Below, in pieces: positions 42,958 to 51,002 of a DNA stretch of 64,000 nucleotides. Position 1 is the first letter of the stretch. Each line of letters starts with the position of its first letter. The stretch comes from Bacillus sp. AFS006103. GTDB taxonomy: Bacteria > Bacillota > Bacilli > Bacillales > Cytobacillaceae. A program made the position numbers and the translations under genes. Location: assembly GCA_002559145.1 (NCBI GenBank), contig NTXX01000011.1:466086-530085 (forward strand). Direction: 5' to 3'. Under the pieces are notes generated by a model. That model had not been told where the DNA came from. It worked only from the letters and a program-made list of their open reading frames with translations, and ran no database searches.

Positions 42958-43731
42958 ATGAATAAGAATGTGATACGTTCGATCACGGGCATTGCTGTAT
43001 TATTTTGCCTGCTCTGGCTGATCGGACTTGGATGGGCTGTAGGTGAATATTATGCTGGATCCCCAGAGAAAATTCCGAAAGCAAAAATCGTTTCCAAGGT
43101 GGAAAATCAAAAAGGGTTAACCATCGTAGCCTTGGGCGATTCATTAACGAGAGGAACTGGCGATGAAACCGGAAAGGGCTATGTTGGTGTCCTGATCGAT
43201 GAAATCAAGGGAAAAACCAAGCGTCCGGTCCAGCTTACAAACCTTGGCATTAACGGGCAAAGATCCGACTCATTAAGGAAGCAAGTTCAGGAAACGGAAG
43301 TTGGGCGACAAATTCAAAAAGCAGATATGGTGCTCGTAACGATTGGCGGAAACGACTTGTTCCGTGGCGGCCAAGCTTTAATGGATTTTGAAACAGGTGA
43401 CATAACAACCATTGAAAAAAAATACTTGAACAATTTAAAATTTATTTTTGAACAAATCCGCAAAAATAATCCCAAGGCGAATGTGTTTTTCATTGGATTG
43501 TATAACCCGTTTATTGATTTAGACCAAGGAAGAGAAATGTCGAAAGTGGTTCGCCACTGGAATTATGACAGTGCTGAAGTAAGCGACTCTTTTCCAAAAA
43601 TTGTGTTTGTACCAACCTTTGATTTATTTGAGTTAAAGGTTAATGACTATTTGTATTCTGATAAGTTTCATCCGAACTCAAAAGGATACCGTTTAATTGC
43701 CGAAAGGGTAGCCTCATTGCTTACCTGGTAA
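42958..43731 (+). CDS. SGNH/GDSL hydrolase, membrane-anchored (YpmR-like)
   Basis: 257 residues with an N-terminal membrane anchor (about 7-28). Catalytic blocks of the SGNH fold: ALGDSLTRG (nucleophile Ser), the Gly block in LGINGQRSDSL, GGNDLF (Asn) and DKFHPNSKGY (Asp-His). It is an extracytoplasmic esterase/lipase of unknown substrate. It opens a three-gene operon with an ABC transporter. Confidence 0.88.
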   Translation: MNKNVIRSITGIAVLFCLLWLIGLGWAVGEYYAGSPEKIPKAKIVSKVENQKGLTIVALGDSLTRGTGDETGKGYVGVLIDEIKGKTKRPVQLTNLGINGQRSDSLRKQVQETEVGRQIQKADMVLVTIGGNDLFRGGQALMDFETGDITTIEKKYLNNLKFIFEQIRKNNPKANVFFIGLYNPFIDLDQGREMSKVVRHWNYDSAEVSDSFPKIVFVPTFDLFELKVNDYLYSDKFHPNSKGYRLIAERVASLLTW

Positions 43732-43744
43732 GGAGAGGATATTG

Positions 43745-44659
43745 ATGGAGAAAAAAATCACACTTTCTGTAAAGAATCTTAAAAAGGTTATTGGAAAAAA
43801 AGAAATCATCAAGGGACTGACTTTTGATTTACGTGAAGGAGAGGTATTTGGCTTTCTAGGACCAAATGGTGCAGGGAAAACGACGACAATCCGCATGCTC
43901 GTCGGATTGATCAAACCCACATCCGGCAGCATTCAAATTTGTGGGGCTAATATAGAAGGTAATTTCCAAGAAGCCATGACAAACCTTGGTTGTATTGTAG
44001 AAAATCCAGAATTATATCCGTATCTTTCCGGCTATAATAACCTCCTTCATTTTGCCAGAATGCTCGATCGGGTCGGAGATAATCGAATCCAAGAGGTAAC
44101 TGAACTTGTGGGTTTAACGGAAAGAATTCATGATAAGGTAAAGACGTATTCCTTAGGCATGAGGCAGCGTCTTGGAATCGCCCAAGCTTTATTGGGAAGA
44201 CCGAAAGTGTTGATCCTTGATGAGCCAACAAACGGATTGGACCCTGCAGGAATCCGTGAAATGCGGCAATTTATTCGGTTTCTTGCAGAAGAAGAAGGCT
44301 TAAGTGTCTTAGTTTCCAGCCATTTATTGAGTGAAATCCAACTATTGTGTGACCGGGTTGCGATTATTTCCAAAGGGTCAATTATCCGAACGGATACGGT
44401 TCATCAACTGCTGGCAAATCGCGAACGAGTCATTTGGCATGTTCAACCGCTTGAGAAGGGAAAAGAAGTATTAGGTTCCCTTACAGGAATTGATGTAACA
44501 GATGATGGTGCCATTTTAACTGAATATAATGAAGAAAAGATACCACTTTGGAATAAGCAATTAGTTGAAGCAGGGGTAGCAGTGACGGAAATGAATCGAA
44601 AAATGCCAGTGTTAGAAGATTTATTCCTCGAACTTACCGGGGGTGATACGATTGAATAA
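43745..44659 (+). CDS. ABC transporter ATP-binding protein
   Basis: About 304 residues. Walker A GPNGAGKTT, signature SLGMRQRLGIAQALL and Walker B VLILDEPTNGLDP are complete, followed by an H-loop (SSHLLSE) and the C-terminal extension of the bacitracin/ABC-2 exporter type. ATG at 43745 with AAGGAGAGG upstream; the ribosome site overlaps the stop of the hydrolase gene. It partners the ABC-2 permease downstream. Confidence 0.92.
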   Translation: MEKKITLSVKNLKKVIGKKEIIKGLTFDLREGEVFGFLGPNGAGKTTTIRMLVGLIKPTSGSIQICGANIEGNFQEAMTNLGCIVENPELYPYLSGYNNLLHFARMLDRVGDNRIQEVTELVGLTERIHDKVKTYSLGMRQRLGIAQALLGRPKVLILDEPTNGLDPAGIREMRQFIRFLAEEEGLSVLVSSHLLSEIQLLCDRVAIISKGSIIRTDTVHQLLANRERVIWHVQPLEKGKEVLGSLTGIDVTDDGAILTEYNEEKIPLWNKQLVEAGVAVTEMNRKMPVLEDLFLELTGGDTIE

Positions 44660-45632
44660 ATTAATTCAAAATGAAATGATGAAACTGATTGCTAAGAAGC
44701 GTCTAATCGTCATTGCTATTATTATTGGCGTTCTTGTCATGTTATTTACATATGCACAATATAAACAAGTTCAAACCCAACGGGAAAAACTAGGGACTAG
44801 TGATTGGCGAACCATATTGCAGCAGCAGATTGTTGATACGACCAATCGTTTGAGCAGCAGTAGAATCACAGACGAATGGAAGAAGCAACTGCAAATCTCC
44901 TTACAGCAGCAGCAATATTATCTCGACCATGATATTAATCCATCAGAGCCAGGTGCACCAACGTTTATGAGGATTTTCTTAGAGAACTCCATTGATCTGT
45001 TTATTCCACTAATGGTCATGGTGATAGCCAGTGATTTGGTTTCATCTGAGCACAGTTTAGGGTCGATTAAACTGCTTTTAACGAGGCCAGTCAAACGATG
45101 GAAGGTACTGTTAAGTAAATATTTAACCCTTTGCTTAGCCATTTCGTTAATCATTGCGATCGCGGGAATCCTTTCCTATTTAATCTCCGGCTTAGTGTTC
45201 GGCTACAAAGGGTGGGGAGCACCAATCCTTACTGGCTTTAATGTAACTGAAACAGGATTAAATACATCAGAAGTTAAACTTATGGGACAATGGAAATTTT
45301 TATTAATGGATTTTGGATTGGTGTGGTTTGTCTCTATCGTTGTAGGTACGCTTTCTTTTATGCTGTCTGTGTTGATTCGCAGCACGGCCGCAGGAATGGG
45401 GGTAATGCTTGCCTCGTTAATCTCAGGAGCTATACTAACAAACATGGTATCCTCATGGGAATCTGCTAAGTACTTTTTTATGGTTAATTTACGATTAACC
45501 GATTATATGAAAGGAACAGCTCCTCCAATCGAAGGGATGAACCTCTCATTTTCTATTCAGACCCTATTTGTATGGTGGGCAGTTGCTTTATTCGTTTCAT
45601 TTTTTGTGTTTACTAGAAGAGATGTGTATTAA
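44652..45632 (+). CDS. ABC-2-type permease
   Basis: About 326 residues with six membrane segments and a large external loop after the first. The layout is that of ABC-2 exporters (antibiotic or peptide/lipid efflux, sodium, or cell-surface functions). TTG at 44652 is preferred, with GGGGGTG six bases upstream; it overlaps the ATPase gene by eight bases. Substrate not predictable. Confidence 0.87.
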   Translation: MNKLIQNEMMKLIAKKRLIVIAIIIGVLVMLFTYAQYKQVQTQREKLGTSDWRTILQQQIVDTTNRLSSSRITDEWKKQLQISLQQQQYYLDHDINPSEPGAPTFMRIFLENSIDLFIPLMVMVIASDLVSSEHSLGSIKLLLTRPVKRWKVLLSKYLTLCLAISLIIAIAGILSYLISGLVFGYKGWGAPILTGFNVTETGLNTSEVKLMGQWKFLLMDFGLVWFVSIVVGTLSFMLSVLIRSTAAGMGVMLASLISGAILTNMVSSWESAKYFFMVNLRLTDYMKGTAPPIEGMNLSFSIQTLFVWWAVALFVSFFVFTRRDVY

Positions 45633-45638
45633 AGAAGT

Positions 45639-45671
45639 GCTATTTCCGTCTCGATGGGAATAGCCTTTTTT
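45639..45671 (+). terminator. Terminator of the hydrolase-ABC operon
   Basis: GCTATTTCC / GGGAATAGC stem with a T-run. Confidence 0.8.
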
Positions 45672-45745
45672 ATCCTTTAACTTGAAAGAATATTATAAAA
45701 TTTATAGAATATGAGTGAGGAGAATTGACAAATGGGGGAATGTTT

Positions 45746-46114
45746 ATGTCATTTGCAATAAAGAAGATCGATCATATCCAGCTTGCTGCACCAAAGGGGT
45801 GTGAAGGAGCAGCAAGGGAATTTTTTAGTGGCATTCTGGGATTAACTGAAGTAGAAAAGCCTGCTGAATTAAAGAAACGCGGCGGTGTTTGGTTTGAATT
45901 TGGAACCTTTCAACTTCACATTGGTGTAGAGGAACCATTTTCACCCGCTAAAAAAGCACATCCAGCTTTTATTGTTGAAAATATCGAGGAATTAAAAGCA
46001 CAACTTAGGAACAAAGAAATTACTTATACAGAAGACGATCTTCTTCCCGGGGCGAGCAGAATTCATGTTCATGATCCGTTTGGAAATCGACTCGAACTAT
46101 TAGAATGGATCTAG
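45746..46114 (+). CDS. VOC/glyoxalase-fold protein
   Basis: 122 residues, one VOC domain: IDHIQLAAPKG opens the first beta-alpha unit, and HVHDPFGNRLELLEW closes the second, including the usual metal-ligand His and Glu positions. Could be a lactoylglutathione lyase-like, dioxygenase-like or antibiotic-binding member; it cannot be narrowed. ATG at 45746 has GGGGGA six bases upstream. Confidence 0.85.
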   Translation: MSFAIKKIDHIQLAAPKGCEGAAREFFSGILGLTEVEKPAELKKRGGVWFEFGTFQLHIGVEEPFSPAKKAHPAFIVENIEELKAQLRNKEITYTEDDLLPGASRIHVHDPFGNRLELLEWI

Positions 46115-46136
46115 ATATTTAGTTGAAATAAGTAAA

Positions 46137-46170
46137 ACAGCCCCGCTCCAGAAATTTGGAGTGGGGCTGT
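46137..46170. terminator. Strong bidirectional terminator
   Basis: ACAGCCCCGCTCCA / TGGAGTGGGGCTGT, 14-bp stem with one G-U. Confidence 0.85.
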
Positions 46171-46256
46171 ATGCCTTAAATTGGGGGATTGAAGGCATAT
46201 TTACTTAGGGATGATTCTATTCAAATTCCAGTTGGGGGAGGGAACCCCGGCTGGAA
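46171..46256. other. Two consecutive hairpins with G-rich loops
   Basis: ATGCCTT / AAGGCAT (46171-46198) and TTCCAGTTGGGG / CCCCGGCTGGAA (46226-46256, two G-U pairs on the plus strand). Both hold a TTGGGGGA segment. They lie between convergent genes, downstream of a strong terminator; the role is unclear. Confidence 0.4.
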
Positions 46257-46283
46257 GGGAAGTAAGCGAAATTAAGGGTAAGG

Positions 46284-47507
46284 TTACTGTTTCACAGTAA
46301 CTGTTACCTGTTCTCTGTTTACACCAAAGTGTTGCTTGAGTATTAATGAAGGACCTCCAAGATTAAACAGGTAGCGGGCTTCAATAACTAGTTTCATAAA
46401 GGCTCCAATCAAGCCTGATAAACGGACTGCACCTACTTTTCCAACTCCGGCGGAAAGTCCTATGGAAGCAACAGAGCCTTTGTGGTGATATTCAAACGTA
46501 GTTAATGATTCACCTCTTAGTGAAGCAACGATGTTTTTTGCACAGACAGGAGCTTGCTGCAAAGCGACTTGTGCAGTCGGAGCCAATGCAGTTTTATCAT
46601 CCTTCATGAATAAAGAGCAGTCCCCGATACTAAAAACATTTTTCGTATTCTTAATCCGTAGATAAGAATCGACAGCAAGTTTCCCTTTTTCAATTGGTAA
46701 GCCCCATTTTTGAACAATGGTGTTTCCTTGTACGCCACATGACCAAACTAGGGTCTTAGCAGGAACTTCGATGTTATTTTCAAGGATAATTTTATCAGCT
46801 GTACAGCCAAGTATTTTTGTGGATGTAATTAATTGGATATTCAGCTTACGCAATACTTCAGTCGTATATTCAACGGATTGTTTAGGAAAAAACGGAATAA
46901 CAGATGGCGCTGCCTCGATACCGATAATCTTTACTTTTTCAAAAGGAACATCGTGTTCTTTACATAGCTTTGGAAGACCATCAGCTAATTCTCCAAGTAA
47001 TTCAATTCCTGTGAACCCTCCGCCTGCAACTACAAATGTTAAACGAGAAGGATCTTGATCTTCTTTAAAAAGGTTAAGTTGTTTTTTTATATGATGGTAG
47101 ATCGCTTTTGAGCTCCTAAAGCTGCGAAGTTCAAATGCGTTCTCTTTAATACCGGGAATGCCAAATGTTTGACCTTCAAATCCTAAAGCGATTAATAGAT
47201 AGTCATAGTTGACTGTCTCTCCGCCTTCAAGTTGAACTTCTTGGTTGGCTGTATCCACATGGGTTACTGTAGCCTTTAAAAAGTTAGTTTTGCTTGGATC
47301 GATTAATTCAGGAATAGTCATAGCGATTTGTCGGTCCGCAGCTGTCCCTACGCCTGTTTTATGTAATTGTGTTGTAATGTAATGATAATCATGTTTATTA
47401 ATTAACGTAACATCTGCTTCACCAGATTTAAGTAACTTCTCTAATTTTTTACTTGTGATAATTCCGCCATATCCGGCACCTAGGATTACAATTTTTGGTT
47501 TGTTCAT
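46284..47507 (-). CDS. ndh: Type II NADH dehydrogenase
   Basis: 407 residues, peripheral membrane flavoprotein passing electrons from NADH to menaquinone without pumping protons. FAD fold VILGAGYGGI at the N-terminus, NADH fold VVAGGGFTGIELLGEL in the middle, FSIGDCSLF before the C-terminus, and the AXQXA-type quinone motif in APTAQVALQQAP. ATG at 47507 has GGGGAGTGGGAAG upstream. Two Rex boxes lie upstream, matching the NADH-feedback control known for B. subtilis ndh. Confidence 0.92.
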   Translation of the reverse strand: MNKPKIVILGAGYGGIITSKKLEKLLKSGEADVTLINKHDYHYITTQLHKTGVGTAADRQIAMTIPELIDPSKTNFLKATVTHVDTANQEVQLEGGETVNYDYLLIALGFEGQTFGIPGIKENAFELRSFRSSKAIYHHIKKQLNLFKEDQDPSRLTFVVAGGGFTGIELLGELADGLPKLCKEHDVPFEKVKIIGIEAAPSVIPFFPKQSVEYTTEVLRKLNIQLITSTKILGCTADKIILENNIEVPAKTLVWSCGVQGNTIVQKWGLPIEKGKLAVDSYLRIKNTKNVFSIGDCSLFMKDDKTALAPTAQVALQQAPVCAKNIVASLRGESLTTFEYHHKGSVASIGLSAGVGKVGAVRLSGLIGAFMKLVIEARYLFNLGGPSLILKQHFGVNREQVTVTVKQ

Positions 47508-47552
47508 AACTTCCCACTCCCCTAACACCTTTAAAAAGTGTTTTCTATATTA

Positions 47553-47570
47553 TTGTGAATCATTTCACAT
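47553..47570. promoter_or_regulatory. Rex box 1 of ndh
   Basis: TTGTGAA-TCAT-TTCACAT, one mismatch to the TTGTGAA-N4-TTCACAA Rex consensus. It is about 45 bases before the ndh start. Confidence 0.78.
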
Positions 47571-47587
47571 GTATAATTTTAAAAATA

Positions 47588-47601
47588 AGAGCAAATGCTC
47601 T
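47588..47601. promoter_or_regulatory. Palindrome between the Rex boxes
   Basis: AGAGCAAATGCTCT, a perfect 14-bp palindrome midway between the two Rex boxes. No known regulator is assigned. Confidence 0.4.
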
Positions 47602-47608
47602 AATTATC

Positions 47609-47626
47609 TTGTGAATGATTTCACAA
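47609..47626. promoter_or_regulatory. Rex box 2 of ndh
   Basis: TTGTGAA-TGAT-TTCACAA, an exact consensus match, 56 bp centre to centre from box 1. Confidence 0.85.
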
Positions 47627-47791
47627 ATTATCTATGTTCATAGAATACGATAATTCGCGTGAAATCTCAAGTGTTTTTTTACTAAATATTTGTCCATTTG
47701 GTAAATTTTTTTTAAAGAACTGGGAATGATAATTCCGTACCGTTATAGAAAGGTTTATTTTATTAATTTAAAGGATCGGAAGGAGATAATT

Positions 47792-48358
47792 ATGAGATTT
47801 AAAATGTTACTTTTATCATTAGGACTATTATTGTCTGCGCCAGGATTGGCTGCGGCAAACCATACGTCGGTGCCTGACACCACGAATGGAGGGCAGAGGG
47901 AAAAAGCACCTTGTGATTGTAAAGAGGGTAGTCATCATCATATGATGCCTAAAGATTGGCAAGCAAAGATGGCAGAAAGGGAGAAAATGCTTCTTTCTTG
48001 GGTTAACCAGTATACTCCAGATAAAAAAGGGGAGTGGGCAACAGTCCTTGCCGAAAAGAAAACTCTAAGCAATCAATGGATGAGTCCAGAAAATGCGGGA
48101 AAACGTGAACAATGGAAAAAAGAAAAAATGGCAAAAATTGAAGAACTTAAAAAACAATTTGATGCTGGAAAGATAACCAAAGAAGAATTTATTAAACAAG
48201 CACATGGCGGAAAAGAAATGTCACATTGGAGAACGTTCCATGAATTAAGAAATGCTGTGGAAAAGAAGGATAATAAGCAGGCTGCAAACCTTCTAAATCA
48301 ATTGTTAGATCAAACGAAACAACACAATGAAAAAATCAAAGGATTATTGAAGAAGTAA
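47792..48358 (+). CDS. Secreted lysine-rich hypothetical protein
   Basis: 188 residues. Signal peptide MRFKMLLLSLGLLLSAPGLAAA with cleavage about residue 22. The mature part has a Cys-x-Cys ... His cluster (CDCKEGSHHHMM) near its start and is otherwise helical, rich in Lys and Glu; no domain recognised. GGAAGGAG lies upstream of the ATG. Its stop overlaps a 38-codon frame. Confidence 0.7.
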   Translation: MRFKMLLLSLGLLLSAPGLAAANHTSVPDTTNGGQREKAPCDCKEGSHHHMMPKDWQAKMAEREKMLLSWVNQYTPDKKGEWATVLAEKKTLSNQWMSPENAGKREQWKKEKMAKIEELKKQFDAGKITKEEFIKQAHGGKEMSHWRTFHELRNAVEKKDNKQAANLLNQLLDQTKQHNEKIKGLLKK

Positions 48359-48474
48359 TGAGAAGGAAGAATTTAATGATGACCACTGTTGCACTTGGGG
48401 CTGCCTATTTACTTCGTAATCCAAAATCAAGACAAAAAATAGTAAATCAACTCCAAGCGTTTGCAAAAAAATAA
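48358..48474 (+). CDS. 38-residue translationally coupled small protein
   Basis: ATG overlaps the stop of the secreted protein (TAATG). The product has one hydrophobic segment (MMTTVALGAAYLL) followed by a basic tail, like small membrane proteins of Bacillus. AAAGGA-type sequence in the end of the upstream gene is weak, so coupling is the main support. A perfect terminator follows. Function unknown. Confidence 0.5.
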   Translation: MRRKNLMMTTVALGAAYLLRNPKSRQKIVNQLQAFAKK

Positions 48475-48481
48475 ATAAAAC

Positions 48482-48513
48482 AACATCCCCTCCAATCGGT
48501 TGGAGGGGATGTT
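48482..48513. terminator. Bidirectional terminator
   Basis: AACATCCCCTCCAA / TTGGAGGGGATGTT, 14-bp perfect stem with a TCGG loop. Confidence 0.88.
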
Positions 48514-48527
48514 TTCTGCAGCCAAGG

Positions 48528-48743
48528 TTACTTCTTTAAATTAATTGTGCCTTGTTGAGTTTCTTTTATATCTTCTTTTATTTCTTCCTTAATATCATCT
48601 GCAATGCCCTCGGTGGCTTTTTTAAATTCTCGTAAAGATCTACCAAACGCACGGCCAACTTCCGGAAGTTTGTTTGGACCAAAAACGACTAAAGCTACGA
48701 TTAAGATTAAAATTAATCCTGGCACACCAATATTTGAAAACAT
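48528..48743 (-). CDS. tatA: Twin-arginine translocase subunit TatA
   Basis: 71 residues: one membrane helix, FGPNKLP hinge, amphipathic helix and an acidic tail, the full TatA/E layout. Forms the pore-building component for folded, RR-signal proteins. No tatC is adjacent; it follows the M42 peptidase by 13 bases and may be co-transcribed with it, as a stand-alone TatA like TatAc. Confidence 0.92.
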   Translation of the reverse strand: MFSNIGVPGLILILIVALVVFGPNKLPEVGRAFGRSLREFKKATEGIADDIKEEIKEDIKETQQGTINLKK

Positions 48744-48756
48744 ACACTTTCATCTC

Positions 48757-49806
48757 CTACTGGATTAATTCAGCTTGCACGTAATGATACAGCAGTTTGG
48801 ATGTATTTTCAATAGATGACTTATGTGTTCGTTCAAATGCATGGGATGAATCGATACCAGGTCCTATTAAACCATGGACGATATCATGGCCCGATCGAAT
48901 TGCTGCCGAAGCATCGGAACCATAGAAGGGATAAATATCTAGTTTATAATCGATTTTATTCTCTTCTGCTAGACGAACTAAATTTTTCCTCAATTCATAG
49001 TGATAAGGTCCACTAGCATCTTTCACACAGATGGAAACCGTATACTCATCAGTCGACTGTCCATCGCCCATTGCACCCATATCCACGGCTAAATACTCCA
49101 CCGTTTCTGGTGTGATATTCGAATTCCCACCGTAGCCGATTTCCTCATTATTAGAAATTAAGAAATGAGTTGTATAGGGTAAGATTAAATTGTCACTCTT
49201 AATTTGCTTTATTAATTGAAGAAGAATCGCCACACTTGCTTTATCGTCCAAGTGGCGGGATTTAATGTAGCCACTCGGAGTTACTTCTACACGAGGGTCA
49301 AACGAGATAAAATCACCAACCTGAATTCCAAGAGCATGGACTTCCGCTGCATTATGTACTTTTTCATCAAGTCTAATTTCGATATTCTCCTGATTTCGTT
49401 CTGCTTTTCCGGCATCTTTATAAACATGGACAGATGTTTGGTGCATCAAAATAGTCCCTGTATATTTTTTACCACAGCTTGTTTCGATTTGGCAATATTC
49501 GCCTTCAATCGAGTTATATTTAAAACCGCCAATTAAGTCAATCTTCAAACGTCCATTTGCCTTTACCTCTTTTACCATCGCACCGAGTGTATCAACATGG
49601 GCGGTCAGCATCCGATGCTTGCTTGAATCTTTTCCTTCAATTGTGGCAATTAATCCGCCTTTCCGGTTTCTATAAGTTTTAATTTGTAACTCAGATAGGA
49701 ATTTTTCAACAAAGGTAATTACTTCCTTTGTATTTCCTGAAGGGCTTGGAATGGATACTAAGTCAGTAATTAATTTCAGCGTTTCTTGTGGATTTGTATT
49801 TTGCAC
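48757..49806 (-). CDS. M42-family metalloaminopeptidase
   Basis: 349-residue cytoplasmic peptidase of the M42 (glutamyl/deblocking aminopeptidase, FrvX/YsdC) family with two metal ions. Ligand motifs are visible: TAHVDTLGAM, RHLDDKAS (bridging Asp), NNEEIG (general base and ligand), VDMGAMGDG and the final SSHAFERTH. No signal peptide. Single promoter unit with tatA. Confidence 0.9.
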   Translation of the reverse strand: MQNTNPQETLKLITDLVSIPSPSGNTKEVITFVEKFLSELQIKTYRNRKGGLIATIEGKDSSKHRMLTAHVDTLGAMVKEVKANGRLKIDLIGGFKYNSIEGEYCQIETSCGKKYTGTILMHQTSVHVYKDAGKAERNQENIEIRLDEKVHNAAEVHALGIQVGDFISFDPRVEVTPSGYIKSRHLDDKASVAILLQLIKQIKSDNLILPYTTHFLISNNEEIGYGGNSNITPETVEYLAVDMGAMGDGQSTDEYTVSICVKDASGPYHYELRKNLVRLAEENKIDYKLDIYPFYGSDASAAIRSGHDIVHGLIGPGIDSSHAFERTHKSSIENTSKLLYHYVQAELIQ

Positions 49807-49876
49807 AACTAGACCCCTTTCTGATTTTTCATACGTTCCTATTATACCTAAAGACCAAATGATGTGTCTAAAAACG

Positions 49877-49924
49877 GGGCGCGTGCGCTTTTCTTAAAAT
49901 TGGCCAGCTCCAGCGCTTTTCTTA
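49877..49924. repeat. Decayed ends of the hairpin repeat
   Basis: Read on the minus strand it holds AAAAGCGCTGGAGCTGG and AAAAGCGCACGCGCCCC, close to the two ends of the 143-bp element but without its centre. A similar end piece occurs at positions 1-20. It sits directly beside the corA stop codon. Confidence 0.45.
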
Positions 49925-50872
49925 TTTAAACCATCCCTTTTTCTTAAACCAGAGTGACATGCCTATCGCAACTAAAACCATTAGGATAAGCGTGGCAAAA
50001 TATCCATATTTCCATGTTAGTTCAGGCATATGATGAAAATTCATCCCATACAGTCCAGCGATGAAAGTAAGTGGCATGAAAATCGTGGTAATGACGGTTA
50101 ATACCTTCATGACATGATTGGTTTGGTGTGAGTTAAGTGAGATATAGCTGTCACGGATATCCGTAGTCAGTTCTCGATTTGCCTCAATCATTTCAGTTAA
50201 CTTAAGTAAATGATCATGAATATCTGAAAAATATTCTTTTTTTCCATTTATGTATGTCATTCGCTCAGAATTCAGAATTCGATAAATTAAGTCACGCATC
50301 GGTGTAATCGTATGTCGTAAAGATAGAAGGTGATGCCTTGTGACAAACAAATCCTCAAGCAGTGCCTCCATCGTTCTACCTTTAGAATTCTCATCAATTT
50401 CATTTAACATATCCTCGATTTGATAAACTAGTGGGAAATAATTATCCACCATTTTATCGAGAATAAAGTATAAAACATGGGAGGGGTCCCACGTATCTAT
50501 AGTTGTTGATTGGCTAAATCGTTTCCACACCTCATCAATTTCAGAGGAAGACTGGCGGTGAAAAGTGATGATATAATTCTCACCAAGGAAAAAATCAATC
50601 TCTTCTCTTGTAATCGTTTGTTGGTTTAAGGACTGTGTCACAAAAAAAGTATAGTTCTCATAATAATCCAATTTTGGTCTTTGTAAATGATGCATACAAT
50701 CTTCAATCGCTAATGGATGAAACTGAAGGGGGTCACGAAGGAATTCAATTTCCTCATCTGAAGGTAAATTAAAATCTATCCAAAACCATTGGAAATCTCC
50801 ATTGACCAATTCCAAAATTGTAACATCCTTAACCAATTCGAAATTCTTATTTACAGCAATTGTTCTTATCAT
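49922..50872 (-). CDS. corA: Magnesium/cobalt channel CorA
   Basis: 316 residues: a large cytoplasmic N-terminal funnel, then two membrane segments near the C-terminus with the selectivity signature YGMNFHHMP between them and a basic C-terminal end (WFKKKGWFK). The family is pentameric and gated by cytoplasmic Mg2+. No Mg2+ riboswitch is seen before the gene. Confidence 0.92.
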   Translation of the reverse strand: MIRTIAVNKNFELVKDVTILELVNGDFQWFWIDFNLPSDEEIEFLRDPLQFHPLAIEDCMHHLQRPKLDYYENYTFFVTQSLNQQTITREEIDFFLGENYIITFHRQSSSEIDEVWKRFSQSTTIDTWDPSHVLYFILDKMVDNYFPLVYQIEDMLNEIDENSKGRTMEALLEDLFVTRHHLLSLRHTITPMRDLIYRILNSERMTYINGKKEYFSDIHDHLLKLTEMIEANRELTTDIRDSYISLNSHQTNHVMKVLTVITTIFMPLTFIAGLYGMNFHHMPELTWKYGYFATLILMVLVAIGMSLWFKKKGWFK

Positions 50873-50959
50873 AATAACTCCTTATCTTATTTATCCATTC
50901 TTTCATAGGTTAGTACCTTTTAGGAATAAAATACCATCATTTGATGAATTTATAAAGAA

Positions 50960-50991
50960 AAGAGACACTCCATTATTCGGAGTGCCTCTTT
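50960..50991 (-). terminator. Terminator of the radical SAM gene
   Basis: AGAGGCACTCC / GGAGTGTCTCT stem on the minus strand, TTTTCTTT tail. Confidence 0.78.
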
Positions 50992-51002
50992 CTTTATAAG
51001 TT

